A model generated the notes under the pieces. The model saw only the letters and a list, made by a program, of their open reading frames with translations. It was not told the origin of the DNA and did no database searches. Source: Mageeibacillus sp. UBA5734 (GTDB taxonomy: Bacteria > Bacillota > Clostridia > Saccharofermentanales > UBA5734). From it: a stretch of DNA of 35,675 nucleotides. The position numbers were made by a program, and so were the translations under genes. Shown in pieces: positions 21,794 through 29,274 of the stretch. Position 1 is the stretch's first letter. Each line of letters opens with the position of its first letter. The stretch spans positions 20,326 through 56,000 of the forward strand of contig DIGA01000080.1 in NCBI GenBank assembly GCA_002419365.1. Reading direction: 5' to 3'.

Positions 21794-24136
21794 TCATTCC
21801 TCCCGTCCTCTCATCGTGTGATCCATCTGGAAACCAATCCTGGCCAGAAGAACTGGCAATTGATGGATGTAATAACGGTTTTTCTGGCGCTCGACCTCAG
21901 GCAGATCGTCCCAGTTCACCAGGTCCGGGTGTAGACGTTTGCGCGGGTCTCGCACTTTGCCTAAGCGCCAGCCAGCCGCCAACTTGGCTTTGCGCCAGCG
22001 TTCGTGTTCGTATTGGGCCATGGCTTCGACGACTGCTTCCGGCTCGATCTTGAAATCAGCAGCTGCAAAGTCTTGCAAAGGGCTGATCTGGTAACCAAAT
22101 GCTTTGACCAGGCTGTACAGACGGTTTGCCTGTTGACGATTTACATCCTTTTCAGCGTCAGTCAGCTGATCCCAGGTTTGTCGGGGTTCGCTGCCACCAA
22201 TTCCTCTGATATAAGAGCGGTACAGTCCCTGTGCCAGTGATTCAAAAATCCCACCCAAAATCAGATCCGCAGAGCAGGTCCGCTCATAGCGCTCATAGGA
22301 AATGATTGGACCCTGATACCCCACATCCAAGGCAACTTGCTTCAGGAGCCGGAACACCGCATTGTCCTGACCGGTTTGGATAAACAAAGACGCGGACACG
22401 TTCGCTGGATGTCGCAGCAGGCTCAAACCAACCTGTAACATCAAGTCCTGATCACTCAGGCAAAGAAAAACGTGTGTCGCAGGCAGGTGAGCGGACAACA
22501 GATCGAGTTGCTTTTCAAACAGATTACGGTGCGCCAAATCAAGATCGATCGGTGTGATCTGGCAATTCAAGGTGACGTTGGGCAGTTCAGCCAGAAGCAA
22601 GGTCACTTTTTCAGAGGCAGCTTGATCCATGATGGTGATTGCGAACGGTTGGGAGGGCTTTTTCAAAGACCAGGCCAGGGCGGCCTGCCTGACCAGGTTG
22701 TTGCCCATCCGGCCAAATCCGATGATGAGTAGATGGACAGGCTCTGTTACCTGACTCACCAGCGCTTCTTGCATGAGGACCCGGGCCGTTCCCGCATAGG
22801 GATTGTAGATTTCCAGCTGAAAACGCTCGGTGCCCAGCGCCATTTCACTGTGCTTCAGCAAATGGGTCAATTCGGCTGACTCCAGGTGGACCACACAGGT
22901 CAGTCGATTTCTGGTTCGTTGTTGGCTCAATTGATGGGCCTGGATCGCCAGCTGCACATTCTGGCTGTCCTCGTCGAACAGGCATACCAAATGGCTGGCG
23001 TGCAAAACGCGCGATTGTATGAGTAGATCCGGGTCACTCACCTCACCCTCGAGAACAATGAATTTTCCCTTGTGGAGGTCTTGATGAGCTACCTCCGATG
23101 ACCGGATGACGAGTACTTTGTACCCTCGCGCTGTCAGTTCGTCAGCCAGACGACTGACGCGGCTCCCGGTGCCACAGATGATGACATGCTCGCGCAGCCG
23201 CCACAGCCGCAACCAATTCAATTGCTCGCGGAACAGGGACTTGAGCGCCTGCAAAAGTGTATAGGCCGTCAATGCAGGAAGCAGGAAACGGGCCATTTCC
23301 AGCATTGCATTGCTTATTCCTACGGCTATTCCCGATTCCAGGGTGACCAGCTGCAGTGTCAAATAAACCCTGTCCCCGACTGTCCAAGGTAACTCATTTT
23401 GGATGGCAAAGCGACCAAATCCAGCGACGCCGAGAATGAGACCCGTCAACCACGCACAACCGAGCACAATCCAGCGAATCTCCAGCCAAAAAAGTCGAAA
23501 ATGTGAATTTGGCTTGGTCCAAATCTGTCTCTGATCCTTTTGGACAACAGGTATTTCCTTTTCGGGGACCGGTTCGCTGGCTGATTGCCTGACAATCGGC
23601 CAGCGTTCAGTCTCGACGAATCCAGTCCGTTCACCGGGTCCACTCTGGATCCAGATGACTGGCATCTCCCTCTGCCTGGCCTCGGCCACCAGTTCCCCGG
23701 TCCCTCCAGGACCTTGGGATGGCTGGCCATCCCAAATGGCGACCAGCACGTCAGCGAGCCCCAACAGTCGATCATTGGCAACCCTATAGGATTGTGGCCG
23801 AAGGGCCGCATTCTGCAGGACAATGACCTCGCTGGCCATTTGTTTGATGGCCTGGAATTCCGCAACGGATGCGGGCTGTTCAAAATCCTGAAGGTAATCC
23901 GTTTCCGGCAGTGGCAAAATAGCCACCAGGCCAGCTGGCAAGGCTTGTGTCAAATGCCTGGCCAGAAGTCGATCCGCTCCCTCGGCCAGACAGGAATACA
24001 CCTGATAATCTGCTCCAGGAAAGGCAAACCTGATCAGCTGACAAGCTTCCTGGATGCCCGTTTCCAAGCGCTGCAAGTCACCTAGCTGGCGGTGTCCACA
24101 GACGGCAATCCTGATCTTTCTCACACCATGATTCAT
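21794..24136 (-). CDS. SLOG / two-TM / double RCK (TrkA-N) / RyR-domain protein
   Basis: A 780-residue multidomain membrane protein. Residues 7-165 form a SLOG-type Rossmann domain with the hallmarks CGHRQL, LAEGADRLLA, LPLPETDYLQDF and DVLVAIWDGQP...GGTGELVAEAR. SLOG domains bind nucleotide-derived ligands. Residues about 220-243 and 283-302 are membrane helices, with TLQLVTLESG between them, the layout of a TM-loop-TM pore without a K+ selectivity filter. Two TrkA-N/RCK domains follow: HVIICGTGSRVSRLADEL (317) and HLLIIGFGRMGNNLV (468). Residues 655-770 are a prokaryotic RyR domain (YEHERWRKAKLAAGW, the HPDLVNWDDLPE segment). GAGGG lies 10 nt before the ATG. It is the first gene of a pair with the TIR-propeller gene. 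A regulated channel or sensor effector is inferred. Confidence 0.88.
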   Translation of the reverse strand: MNHGVRKIRIAVCGHRQLGDLQRLETGIQEACQLIRFAFPGADYQVYSCLAEGADRLLARHLTQALPAGLVAILPLPETDYLQDFEQPASVAEFQAIKQMASEVIVLQNAALRPQSYRVANDRLLGLADVLVAIWDGQPSQGPGGTGELVAEARQREMPVIWIQSGPGERTGFVETERWPIVRQSASEPVPEKEIPVVQKDQRQIWTKPNSHFRLFWLEIRWIVLGCAWLTGLILGVAGFGRFAIQNELPWTVGDRVYLTLQLVTLESGIAVGISNAMLEMARFLLPALTAYTLLQALKSLFREQLNWLRLWRLREHVIICGTGSRVSRLADELTARGYKVLVIRSSEVAHQDLHKGKFIVLEGEVSDPDLLIQSRVLHASHLVCLFDEDSQNVQLAIQAHQLSQQRTRNRLTCVVHLESAELTHLLKHSEMALGTERFQLEIYNPYAGTARVLMQEALVSQVTEPVHLLIIGFGRMGNNLVRQAALAWSLKKPSQPFAITIMDQAASEKVTLLLAELPNVTLNCQITPIDLDLAHRNLFEKQLDLLSAHLPATHVFLCLSDQDLMLQVGLSLLRHPANVSASLFIQTGQDNAVFRLLKQVALDVGYQGPIISYERYERTCSADLILGGIFESLAQGLYRSYIRGIGGSEPRQTWDQLTDAEKDVNRQQANRLYSLVKAFGYQISPLQDFAAADFKIEPEAVVEAMAQYEHERWRKAKLAAGWRLGKVRDPRKRLHPDLVNWDDLPEVERQKNRYYIHQLPVLLARIGFQMDHTMRGREE

Positions 24137-24187
24137 CCTGGTTGTACCCTCACTCCATGAAGGAAGCCTTCTGTCTTGATCATATCC

Positions 24188-24229
24188 TTCATTTTATGAT
24201 TTGGCGCATTTTCATTTTATGATTTGGCG
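24188..24229 (-). repeat. Two 19-bp direct repeats upstream of the SLOG/RyR gene
   Basis: TTCATTTTATGATTTGGCG occurs at 24188-24206 and again at 24211-24229, perfectly repeated with a 23-bp period. It lies 52-93 nt upstream of the SLOG-RyR start, in the only gap between it and the small membrane-protein gene. The period of about two helical turns suits an operator bound by a regulator on one face of the DNA. No standard promoter could be assigned around it. Confidence 0.85.
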
Positions 24230-24263
24230 GTTTCCTTGCTTACCATGCTTTCCGCAATTCTAT

Positions 24264-24824
24264 TCAGCGATTGCTCTGCAGTAGATAGTCAACCGAGCTG
24301 GTTTCATCGATCAGGATGCGGCTGATTTTCCAGCCGGAGAGGGATTTTTCCAAGTAGAGGGTGCCTTGTGGCTGAAAGTTGAAAGCGTCCTGGCTAGAGA
24401 GGGACTGGACTTTAACGGTGACTATATAGGTGAAGGCAGGCTTGTCTGGCGAGGAAAATTGACTGGCATCCAGCTGGATCGATTCGGCCGTCATTTCACA
24501 TTGGTTCACGGCCATGGTGGTCTCATTGCTCCAGATCGCGCGAGTCGAAACGGCTTCCTGGAAGCCTGATCGGGTCATCTTGTGCTGATACTTCTGGCCC
24601 AGAGGCCCAAATGTCGCTTCTTCCGTCCGGCTGCCGGAGGTGATCCGAGCCATGATCTCAGTTGACTCCTCGGCCGTGACCGTATACATCGTCTGCAGGA
24701 ACGCCTCCGCCCGTTTTATTTCCGTCACGGCATTCAGCTGCATCAAGTAGACAGCGGCCGTGAGGATCAACAGCAAGATGCTGACGGTCACGATGATTAC
24801 GACCCGTTTTTGCCTAATAGTCAT
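24264..24824 (-). CDS. Small single-pass membrane protein of unknown function
   Basis: A 186-residue protein starting MTIRQKRVVIIV, with one N-terminal membrane helix (about residues 7-28) and an extracytoplasmic domain. I choose ATG 24824, preceded by AAAGGA, over a GTG 12 codons upstream with no clear site. The external part shows alternating strands, for example FTYIVTVKVQSL and GTLYLEKSLSGWKISRILID, which resembles small secreted alpha+beta domains that follow a single membrane anchor. I do not recognise the family. It follows the propeller lipoprotein gene on the same strand after 68 nt, so the two may be co-transcribed. Confidence 0.7.
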   Translation of the reverse strand: MTIRQKRVVIIVTVSILLLILTAAVYLMQLNAVTEIKRAEAFLQTMYTVTAEESTEIMARITSGSRTEEATFGPLGQKYQHKMTRSGFQEAVSTRAIWSNETTMAVNQCEMTAESIQLDASQFSSPDKPAFTYIVTVKVQSLSSQDAFNFQPQGTLYLEKSLSGWKISRILIDETSSVDYLLQSNR

Positions 24825-24892
24825 GATGAACGAGATCCTTTCTGGGGGCGAGACATTCACCTGCCCACTGCCATTTCACCGTAAATTGCCGG

Positions 24893-26080
24893 TCATCCCG
24901 CCATGATGCAATCATAAGCAACGATTTCCTGCTGATTGGAGCCAGTGGAATCGATCCGGTAGAGCCTGGACCGGTACGTTTCGGCACCCATTTCATCATA
25001 GGTGATTTCGTGCAAATAGAGCCAGCCGTCCAGGACCGCCACCAGATAGGCAAAACCAGCTTCTTCAGTTGAGACATCCGTGATCATCTGCCGTCCGCTG
25101 CCATCGAGCGCAATTTGCACCAGCTCGCCACCGGTCACTTCCATATCGTATTCAGTCCGTTCCAGCTGGTAGACAATCTTCCCGTGATCCAGAAAGAAAT
25201 TGAACGTGGGTTCGTCTGTCAGCTGTTGCCGGTCTGTTCCATCTGTCCGGATACGGTACAGGGACCACTGGTCAGATTCATTGCAGTAATAGATCCAGCC
25301 ATCGCTGGTCGTGAAATCACCGCCCGCCACCGTGTCTGGACCAACAAGCTCGGTTTCACGGCCGGCCAGATCGATCCGGACGATTTCATTCTGGCCAGAA
25401 CGTGCGAAGACCAGGTCCTGATCGACAGCCTCGAATGAATAGCCTTCTGCGATGACTTCAAGCCCTGTCCCGTCCGTCCTGACGCGCTGGATCGACGGTT
25501 GCCAGGCATCATCGAAACGACCCAGATAGATCCACTCACCGGCAATCTGCATCTGGTCCACATCAAATCCGTCCAGTGCCAGCAGGTGAGTCAGCTCACT
25601 GCCATCCGGCCGGATTTTTTGCACCCTCACCGAGATTGGCGTGCCATCCTCGACAGTGGTGCTCTGGATAAAATACAGCCAGCCATCGACGAGATGGATG
25701 GAGTGGATGCGAAAGCCTTCATGGATCAGTGTCCGCTCGGAGCCATCCGAGCGCATCCGGTAAAGACCCCATTCCAGGTCCAGTGCCTGCATCTCTGATA
25801 CCGTGTAATAGATCCAGTCCCCCTGCTGGACGACTGGTCCGCCATTGCCAAAAGCGGCACCGGAAGGATCGTCTAATGTCGATTCCGTCACGATGCTCGA
25901 CTGCGAAGTTGTCGTGATGTCTGGCCCTGTGCGATCAGTTGCCGCGATCGACCCATCCGTTTCAGGCAGTACTGAGATTGATCCATCTGGCACTGAGGGT
26001 TGTCGGGCACACGAAACCAGCAACATGGCAGCCAATCCTATGGAAAAAAGCATACACCCACTTGCATTCTTACGTCTCAT
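24893..26080 (-). CDS. Lipoprotein with DUF5050-like seven-unit beta-propeller
   Basis: A 395-residue predicted lipoprotein. The signal ends in LLVSC with lipidated Cys24, followed by a Ser/Thr/Asp-rich linker to about residue 75. The body has seven repeats of the pattern GWxYY..., then LYRxRxDGSxxxxL (for example GWIYYCNE with LYRIRTDGTDRQQL), as in DUF5050/TolB-like propellers of Firmicute lipoproteins. The ligand is unknown; these are often read as sensors or carbohydrate/peptide binding scaffolds. GAGGA lies 7 nt before ATG 26080. It is one of three predicted exported propeller-type proteins in this window, with the RCC1-like lipoprotein and the TIR-propeller. Confidence 0.82.
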   Translation of the reverse strand: MRRKNASGCMLFSIGLAAMLLVSCARQPSVPDGSISVLPETDGSIAATDRTGPDITTTSQSSIVTESTLDDPSGAAFGNGGPVVQQGDWIYYTVSEMQALDLEWGLYRMRSDGSERTLIHEGFRIHSIHLVDGWLYFIQSTTVEDGTPISVRVQKIRPDGSELTHLLALDGFDVDQMQIAGEWIYLGRFDDAWQPSIQRVRTDGTGLEVIAEGYSFEAVDQDLVFARSGQNEIVRIDLAGRETELVGPDTVAGGDFTTSDGWIYYCNESDQWSLYRIRTDGTDRQQLTDEPTFNFFLDHGKIVYQLERTEYDMEVTGGELVQIALDGSGRQMITDVSTEEAGFAYLVAVLDGWLYLHEITYDEMGAETYRSRLYRIDSTGSNQQEIVAYDCIMAG

Positions 26081-26125
26081 AAGCGGATCCTCGAACGTGT
26101 AATGGCCTCGAAAAAAGTGTGCCCG

Positions 26126-26881
26126 TCACGATTGCCTGGAGTGTTTTGTTTTCAGTTTCAGTTTCACGCGGTAACTGACGTGGCAATGCTTCACCCATAC
26201 AGGATTTGAGAATCCTGCGAGTGTGCCCCCGAAACCCAGCTTGCCGACAGTTGAATCTGGAGAAGCAACCAATTCAACCTGCGCATCCGCAAGAAAATGC
26301 GTGAAGCATTGAGCATGGGCTTCGGACTCCCGAGATCCGTAGGCGCGGTAAAATCGGTGGCTGCCGGTGATGATGTCGGGTTGGGGATAGAGTTGGCTGG
26401 TTTCAGTCCAATGGTAGTCACCGCCAGCCGTTTTGCTTTCGTGGACTTCTCCGGACCTGATGCCCCCAGGTGCGCCTCCCAGCGATATCGTCCGGACGTA
26501 CTGGGCCGAAACCCCGGCCAGTTTAAACATGAAAAATGCCAGCCGACTATCTAATTGATGCGGTTGGATGTACCAATACCACGTAGGCAAGGTGCGAGAC
26601 GTGCCAGGCCGAGTGGCAATCACCTCTGGCGGGCCTTCCAGCTCGATCCAGATGTGGGCCATCCGGACAGAGCCGACATTGAAAAGACGCTCCAGAACCA
26701 TTTTCTTGCAGTCTTGGACCATGACCAGGAGTAAAGCCTGCCCGTTTTCATGAATCTTGATCTTCCACTGCGCAGGAACTTGCTTCCTGGCGACTGCGGG
26801 CTCCACATAGTATCGTGAAAACATCTCCTTGACATCGAAGATATCCATCGAAATCGGATACGAGCATTCAAGAGGCAGCAT
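26126..26881 (-). CDS. Uncharacterised protein, possibly acetoacetate decarboxylase-like
   Basis: A 251-residue soluble protein with no signal or membrane helix. The layout recalls the acetoacetate decarboxylase superfamily: an early VP residue pair (RKQVPAQW), NGQALLLVMVQD, an aromatic WYWYIQPHQLD stretch, and a late GGTLAGFSNPVW segment. I cannot point to the catalytic lysine pair with certainty, so the assignment is weak. A very strong AAGGAGG site lies 9 nt before ATG 26881. A perfect TATAAT (26913-26908, minus strand) lies just upstream, though without a good -35 box. The next gene downstream on this strand starts 46 nt after its stop. Confidence 0.55.
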   Translation of the reverse strand: MLPLECSYPISMDIFDVKEMFSRYYVEPAVARKQVPAQWKIKIHENGQALLLVMVQDCKKMVLERLFNVGSVRMAHIWIELEGPPEVIATRPGTSRTLPTWYWYIQPHQLDSRLAFFMFKLAGVSAQYVRTISLGGAPGGIRSGEVHESKTAGGDYHWTETSQLYPQPDIITGSHRFYRAYGSRESEAHAQCFTHFLADAQVELVASPDSTVGKLGFGGTLAGFSNPVWVKHCHVSYRVKLKLKTKHSRQS

Positions 26882-27080
26882 GATTTCTCACCTCCTTGTC
26901 TGCTTTCATTATACATCTTGTCCTGCATGCCGGGCCTTTTCGGGCGTTTGTTAATAGTCACCTCGTTTGAGATAATGAAAAAAACGAGTGATCTTCTCAG
27001 GACGAACACTTGCTCGATCGGAGTGGTGCAGTGCCAATCGGTGAAAACCTACCCTGCACGGCGTGAAGTGAGGTCTTCCC

Positions 27081-27914
27081 ATGACAGTTGCTCCTGAATT
27101 CCAAGCGGATGTCGATGCAATCCTGGCCAGACGCAATCATTTGGGCGCTGACTTGTGGACGACACCCGACAAACGTCTGATCAAGGGTACGCCATTTTCG
27201 ACCCTGGATTGTGCATTGCTGCTGTTGGAACTTGGCGTCGATCCATCTGACCCGAATCTGCATTCCGTCGCTGACTTGATCTGGAGCGTCTGGCGCGAAG
27301 ATGGCCGATTCAAATTGGCGCCCAGCGGAGCGATCTACCCCTGCCACACCAGCATCGCTGCCAATGTCCTTTGCCATCTCGGTTATGCAGCTGACCCCAG
27401 GCTGCAGAAGACCTTCCAGCACCTGTTGGACATCCAGTATCACGACGGTGGCTGGCGCTGCAACAAATTCAGCTTCGGCCGCGGTCCGGAAACAGAATTC
27501 TCCAACCCTGGCACGACCTTGATCGCCTTGAGTGCTTTTCGCTTCACATCACATCTCAATCAGGACCACCGGCTCGATCAGGCAGTCGAATTCCTGCTCA
27601 ACCACTGGACTATCCGCATCCCGATCGGCCCTTGTCACTACGGCATCGGAACCTTGTTCCAGCAGGTCGAGTACCCCTTTGGCAACTACAACCTGTTTAT
27701 CTACGTCTACGTCCTGTCTTTCTACGACCGGGCGAAGAAAGATCCGCGCTTTCTTGAGGCGCTGGCACTGCTTGAGTCCAAGATGTCTGACGGCCAGATC
27801 GTCATCGAACGCGTCAACCGCCAGCTGGCCAGTCTGGATTTTTGCCGCAAAGGCCAGCCCAGCGAACTTGCGACGCGCCGTTATCTGGAAATCAAACACA
27901 ACCTGGGAACTTAA
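27081..27914 (+). CDS. Alpha/alpha-toroid (prenyltransferase/terpenoid-cyclase fold) protein
   Basis: A 277-residue soluble protein made mostly of helix pairs. The central segment DIQYHDGGWRCNKFSFGRG followed by TLIALSAFR resembles the QW-type repeat of the squalene-cyclase/prenyltransferase-beta toroid family. HTSIAANVLCHLGYA and the CALLLLELGVD part fit earlier helical repeats. It lacks a DxDD cyclase motif, so enzymatic cyclisation is not supported. Many bacterial relatives are uncharacterised. GAGG lies about 8 nt before ATG 27081. Its stop overlaps the stop of the convergent methyltransferase gene by 3 nt. Function is unknown. Confidence 0.65.
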   Translation: MTVAPEFQADVDAILARRNHLGADLWTTPDKRLIKGTPFSTLDCALLLLELGVDPSDPNLHSVADLIWSVWREDGRFKLAPSGAIYPCHTSIAANVLCHLGYAADPRLQKTFQHLLDIQYHDGGWRCNKFSFGRGPETEFSNPGTTLIALSAFRFTSHLNQDHRLDQAVEFLLNHWTIRIPIGPCHYGIGTLFQQVEYPFGNYNLFIYVYVLSFYDRAKKDPRFLEALALLESKMSDGQIVIERVNRQLASLDFCRKGQPSELATRRYLEIKHNLGT

Positions 27915-28531
27915 ACCAATTTCAAGGCAACAATAGCCCACTTTTCCTTAAAAGTGCCCCCGTCAACGACTAGGAATCCTTCCAAGATTTGCCCCCATTC
28001 GGCTTCGTCCACGTAGCCCCAAGGAGGGGTGGCTCCCAGACTGAGATAAGCATGGCCGGTTGGCTTAAGAATCCGCTTGATCTCGGCCACAGCAGCAGAT
28101 CGGTCCACTGCCATGGAGCAGAGCAAACCATTGGCAAAGATGATGTCAACCGACCTATCCGGAATGAAGCCCAAATCAGCTGCTGACGATTGGCGTGCCT
28201 CAATATTGAGATAATGGCCCCGTTGAGCCCTTTTTTGGATTTTGGCGATCACCTTCGGAGCCAGATCGACGGAATAGACCTTGCCCTCCGGACCGACTGC
28301 ACCAGCCAACGCAAAAGAGAAATGACCCCATCCGCAGCCAATGTCCGCAACTTTGTGTCCCTGTTCAATATAGTGACCGATGCGAGAAAGGGATCGATCC
28401 CCTAGTCGGAAGATCGGATCCAGAAAGTAAGGCCCTCTCCGCGACAAAATCCAATGTGAGGTGCGAGACAACTCGGTTCGCCCCTGAGCGGATGCCTTCT
28501 TTCCGCCACTCCTTGCGATGCCCTTGCCCAC
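27911..28531 (-). CDS. Class I SAM-dependent methyltransferase
   Basis: A protein of about 206 residues with the SAM-binding motif I VADIGCGWGHFSFALA, an acidic residue ending the next strand (VYSVDLAP), and motif IV-like DIIFANGLLCSM, as in the Methyltransf_11/31 group. The substrate is unknown. The start is uncertain. GTG 28531 is chosen because GGAGGG lies 6 nt before it; ATG 28546 or TTG 28573 would add a few residues without a good site. It converges with the toroid protein, sharing stop-codon bases. Confidence 0.85.
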   Translation of the reverse strand: MGKGIARSGGKKASAQGRTELSRTSHWILSRRGPYFLDPIFRLGDRSLSRIGHYIEQGHKVADIGCGWGHFSFALAGAVGPEGKVYSVDLAPKVIAKIQKRAQRGHYLNIEARQSSAADLGFIPDRSVDIIFANGLLCSMAVDRSAAVAEIKRILKPTGHAYLSLGATPPWGYVDEAEWGQILEGFLVVDGGTFKEKWAIVALKLV

Positions 28532-28673
28532 GAAAATCCCTCCCATCCATCTCGAACATGATTGCAGATTCAATTCACTTCACAAATAAATATTTGCCCA
28601 GTTGCCCTCGTGTGCCTGATTTTAATTATACGCTGAGCGCGTGAAAATCTGGGAATAAATCAGACCGCATGTC

Positions 28674-28700
28674 TTGAAACTGGATCGCTTGTGGTATAAT
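28674..28700 (+). promoter_or_regulatory. Promoter of tRNA-Leu
   Basis: TTGAAA (28674-28679) and an extended -10 TGGTATAAT (28692-28700) precede the tRNA by about 60 nt. The spacer of 15 nt is short, but the TGn extension compensates. Confidence 0.75.
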
Positions 28701-28762
28701 CTCTCTAGATTTTCGAGCCGCGCCCTCAACGCCGCACATTTGGAAAATCGCACTAAACACCC

Positions 28763-28845
28763 GCGGATGTGGTGGAATTGGCAGACACGCTGGATTTAGG
28801 TTCCAGTGCGCAAGCGTGCAGGTTCAAGTCCTGTCATCCGCACCA
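28763..28845 (+). tRNA. tRNA-Leu (anticodon UAG)
   Basis: A complete cloverleaf: acceptor GCGGATG pairs with CATCCGC, the anticodon stem is CTGGA/TCCAG, and the loop TTTAGGT gives anticodon TAG. A class II long variable arm (TGCGCAAGCGT) and a T arm with GGTTCAAGTCC follow. The discriminator A and an encoded CCA complete the 3' end. It reads CUN leucine codons. Confidence 0.97.
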
Positions 28846-28850
28846 CCAAA

Positions 28851-28898
28851 AGTACCATAAATTGATAGAATCGCATCTGTCAGTTATGGTGCTTTTTT
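28851..28898 (+). terminator. Terminator of tRNA-Leu
   Basis: AGTACCATAA (28851-28860) pairs with TTATGGTGCT (28884-28893). An inner helix TGATAGA/TCTGTCA continues it, and a run of six T follows. It starts 5 nt after the tRNA. A diverged second copy lies at 30488-30536. Confidence 0.88.
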
Positions 28899-29097
28899 AT
28901 GCCTCATAAGGCCTGATACGAGGCGTTTTCTGGGTTTTTGAGATAATAAGCAGATAAATTATAATGGTCAAAATAGGCAGAAAATTTGCTTGCACCGTAA
29001 CATTTTGCAGAAAATGCGACTTTAGGATCGTTGGATGATTGGCAAAATGCACCGGATGATTAAATATCAAAGGGTGCAAATTGTCTGAGGGGTGCAT
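28851..29097. repeat. Direct repeat copy A (about 247 bp)
   Basis: This segment aligns with 30488-30736 with only two single-base gaps and roughly 70 percent identity by eye. The best kept blocks are the terminator hairpin (28851-28883) and the box AGGATCGTTGGATGATTG (29024-29041). GGCGTTTTC (28922), the GCTTGC-CCGTAACATTT block (about 28988-29004), TTAAATATCAAA (29060) and GGTGCAT (29091) are also shared. The rest of the 28899-29274 gap is AT-rich, and I see no convincing gene in it. Confidence 0.88.
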
Positions 29098-29230
29098 TTT
29101 CAAAAAAACGCTAAAAAATGACGAATAAACGCAAAAATGAGAGTAAAAGAAAAAATGCATTTAGAATCAGCTTTCAATCTCTGGTCGCTGAAGAATTTTC
29201 ATTTTGTATTGACGAGAAGTGCTGTGAAAA

Positions 29231-29241
29231 TAGCCTAATCA
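29231..29241. repeat. TAGCCTAATCA, left copy beside the recombinase
   Basis: This 11-bp sequence lies 34 nt beyond the recombinase stop and recurs in the same orientation at 30308-30318, 44 nt upstream of the recombinase start. In the right copy it forms part of the palindrome GATTAGCCTAATC. These could be recombinase binding or crossover sites. Confidence 0.5.
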
Positions 29242-29274
29242 TCTTGTGACAATAGACTAAGCAAGAAGAAGCTG

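Noticed and set aside
21794..24136. A true bacterial ryanodine receptor channel
   Set aside because: Only the small RyR repeat domain is present; the membrane and RCK parts are of the prokaryotic TrkA-N type.
21794..24136. A K+ channel or Trk uptake protein
   Set aside because: There is no selectivity filter, and the SLOG and RyR domains place it in a different protein group.
28763..28845. Tyrosine-integrase att site inside the tRNA-Leu 3' end
   Set aside because: No copy of the tRNA 3' end is found further along, and the recombinase present is of the serine type.
28897..29160. An 87-codon minus-strand frame after the tRNA
   Set aside because: Composition is Phe/His/Leu-rich from AT-rich DNA and it overlaps repeat copy A; copy B does not preserve a similar frame.
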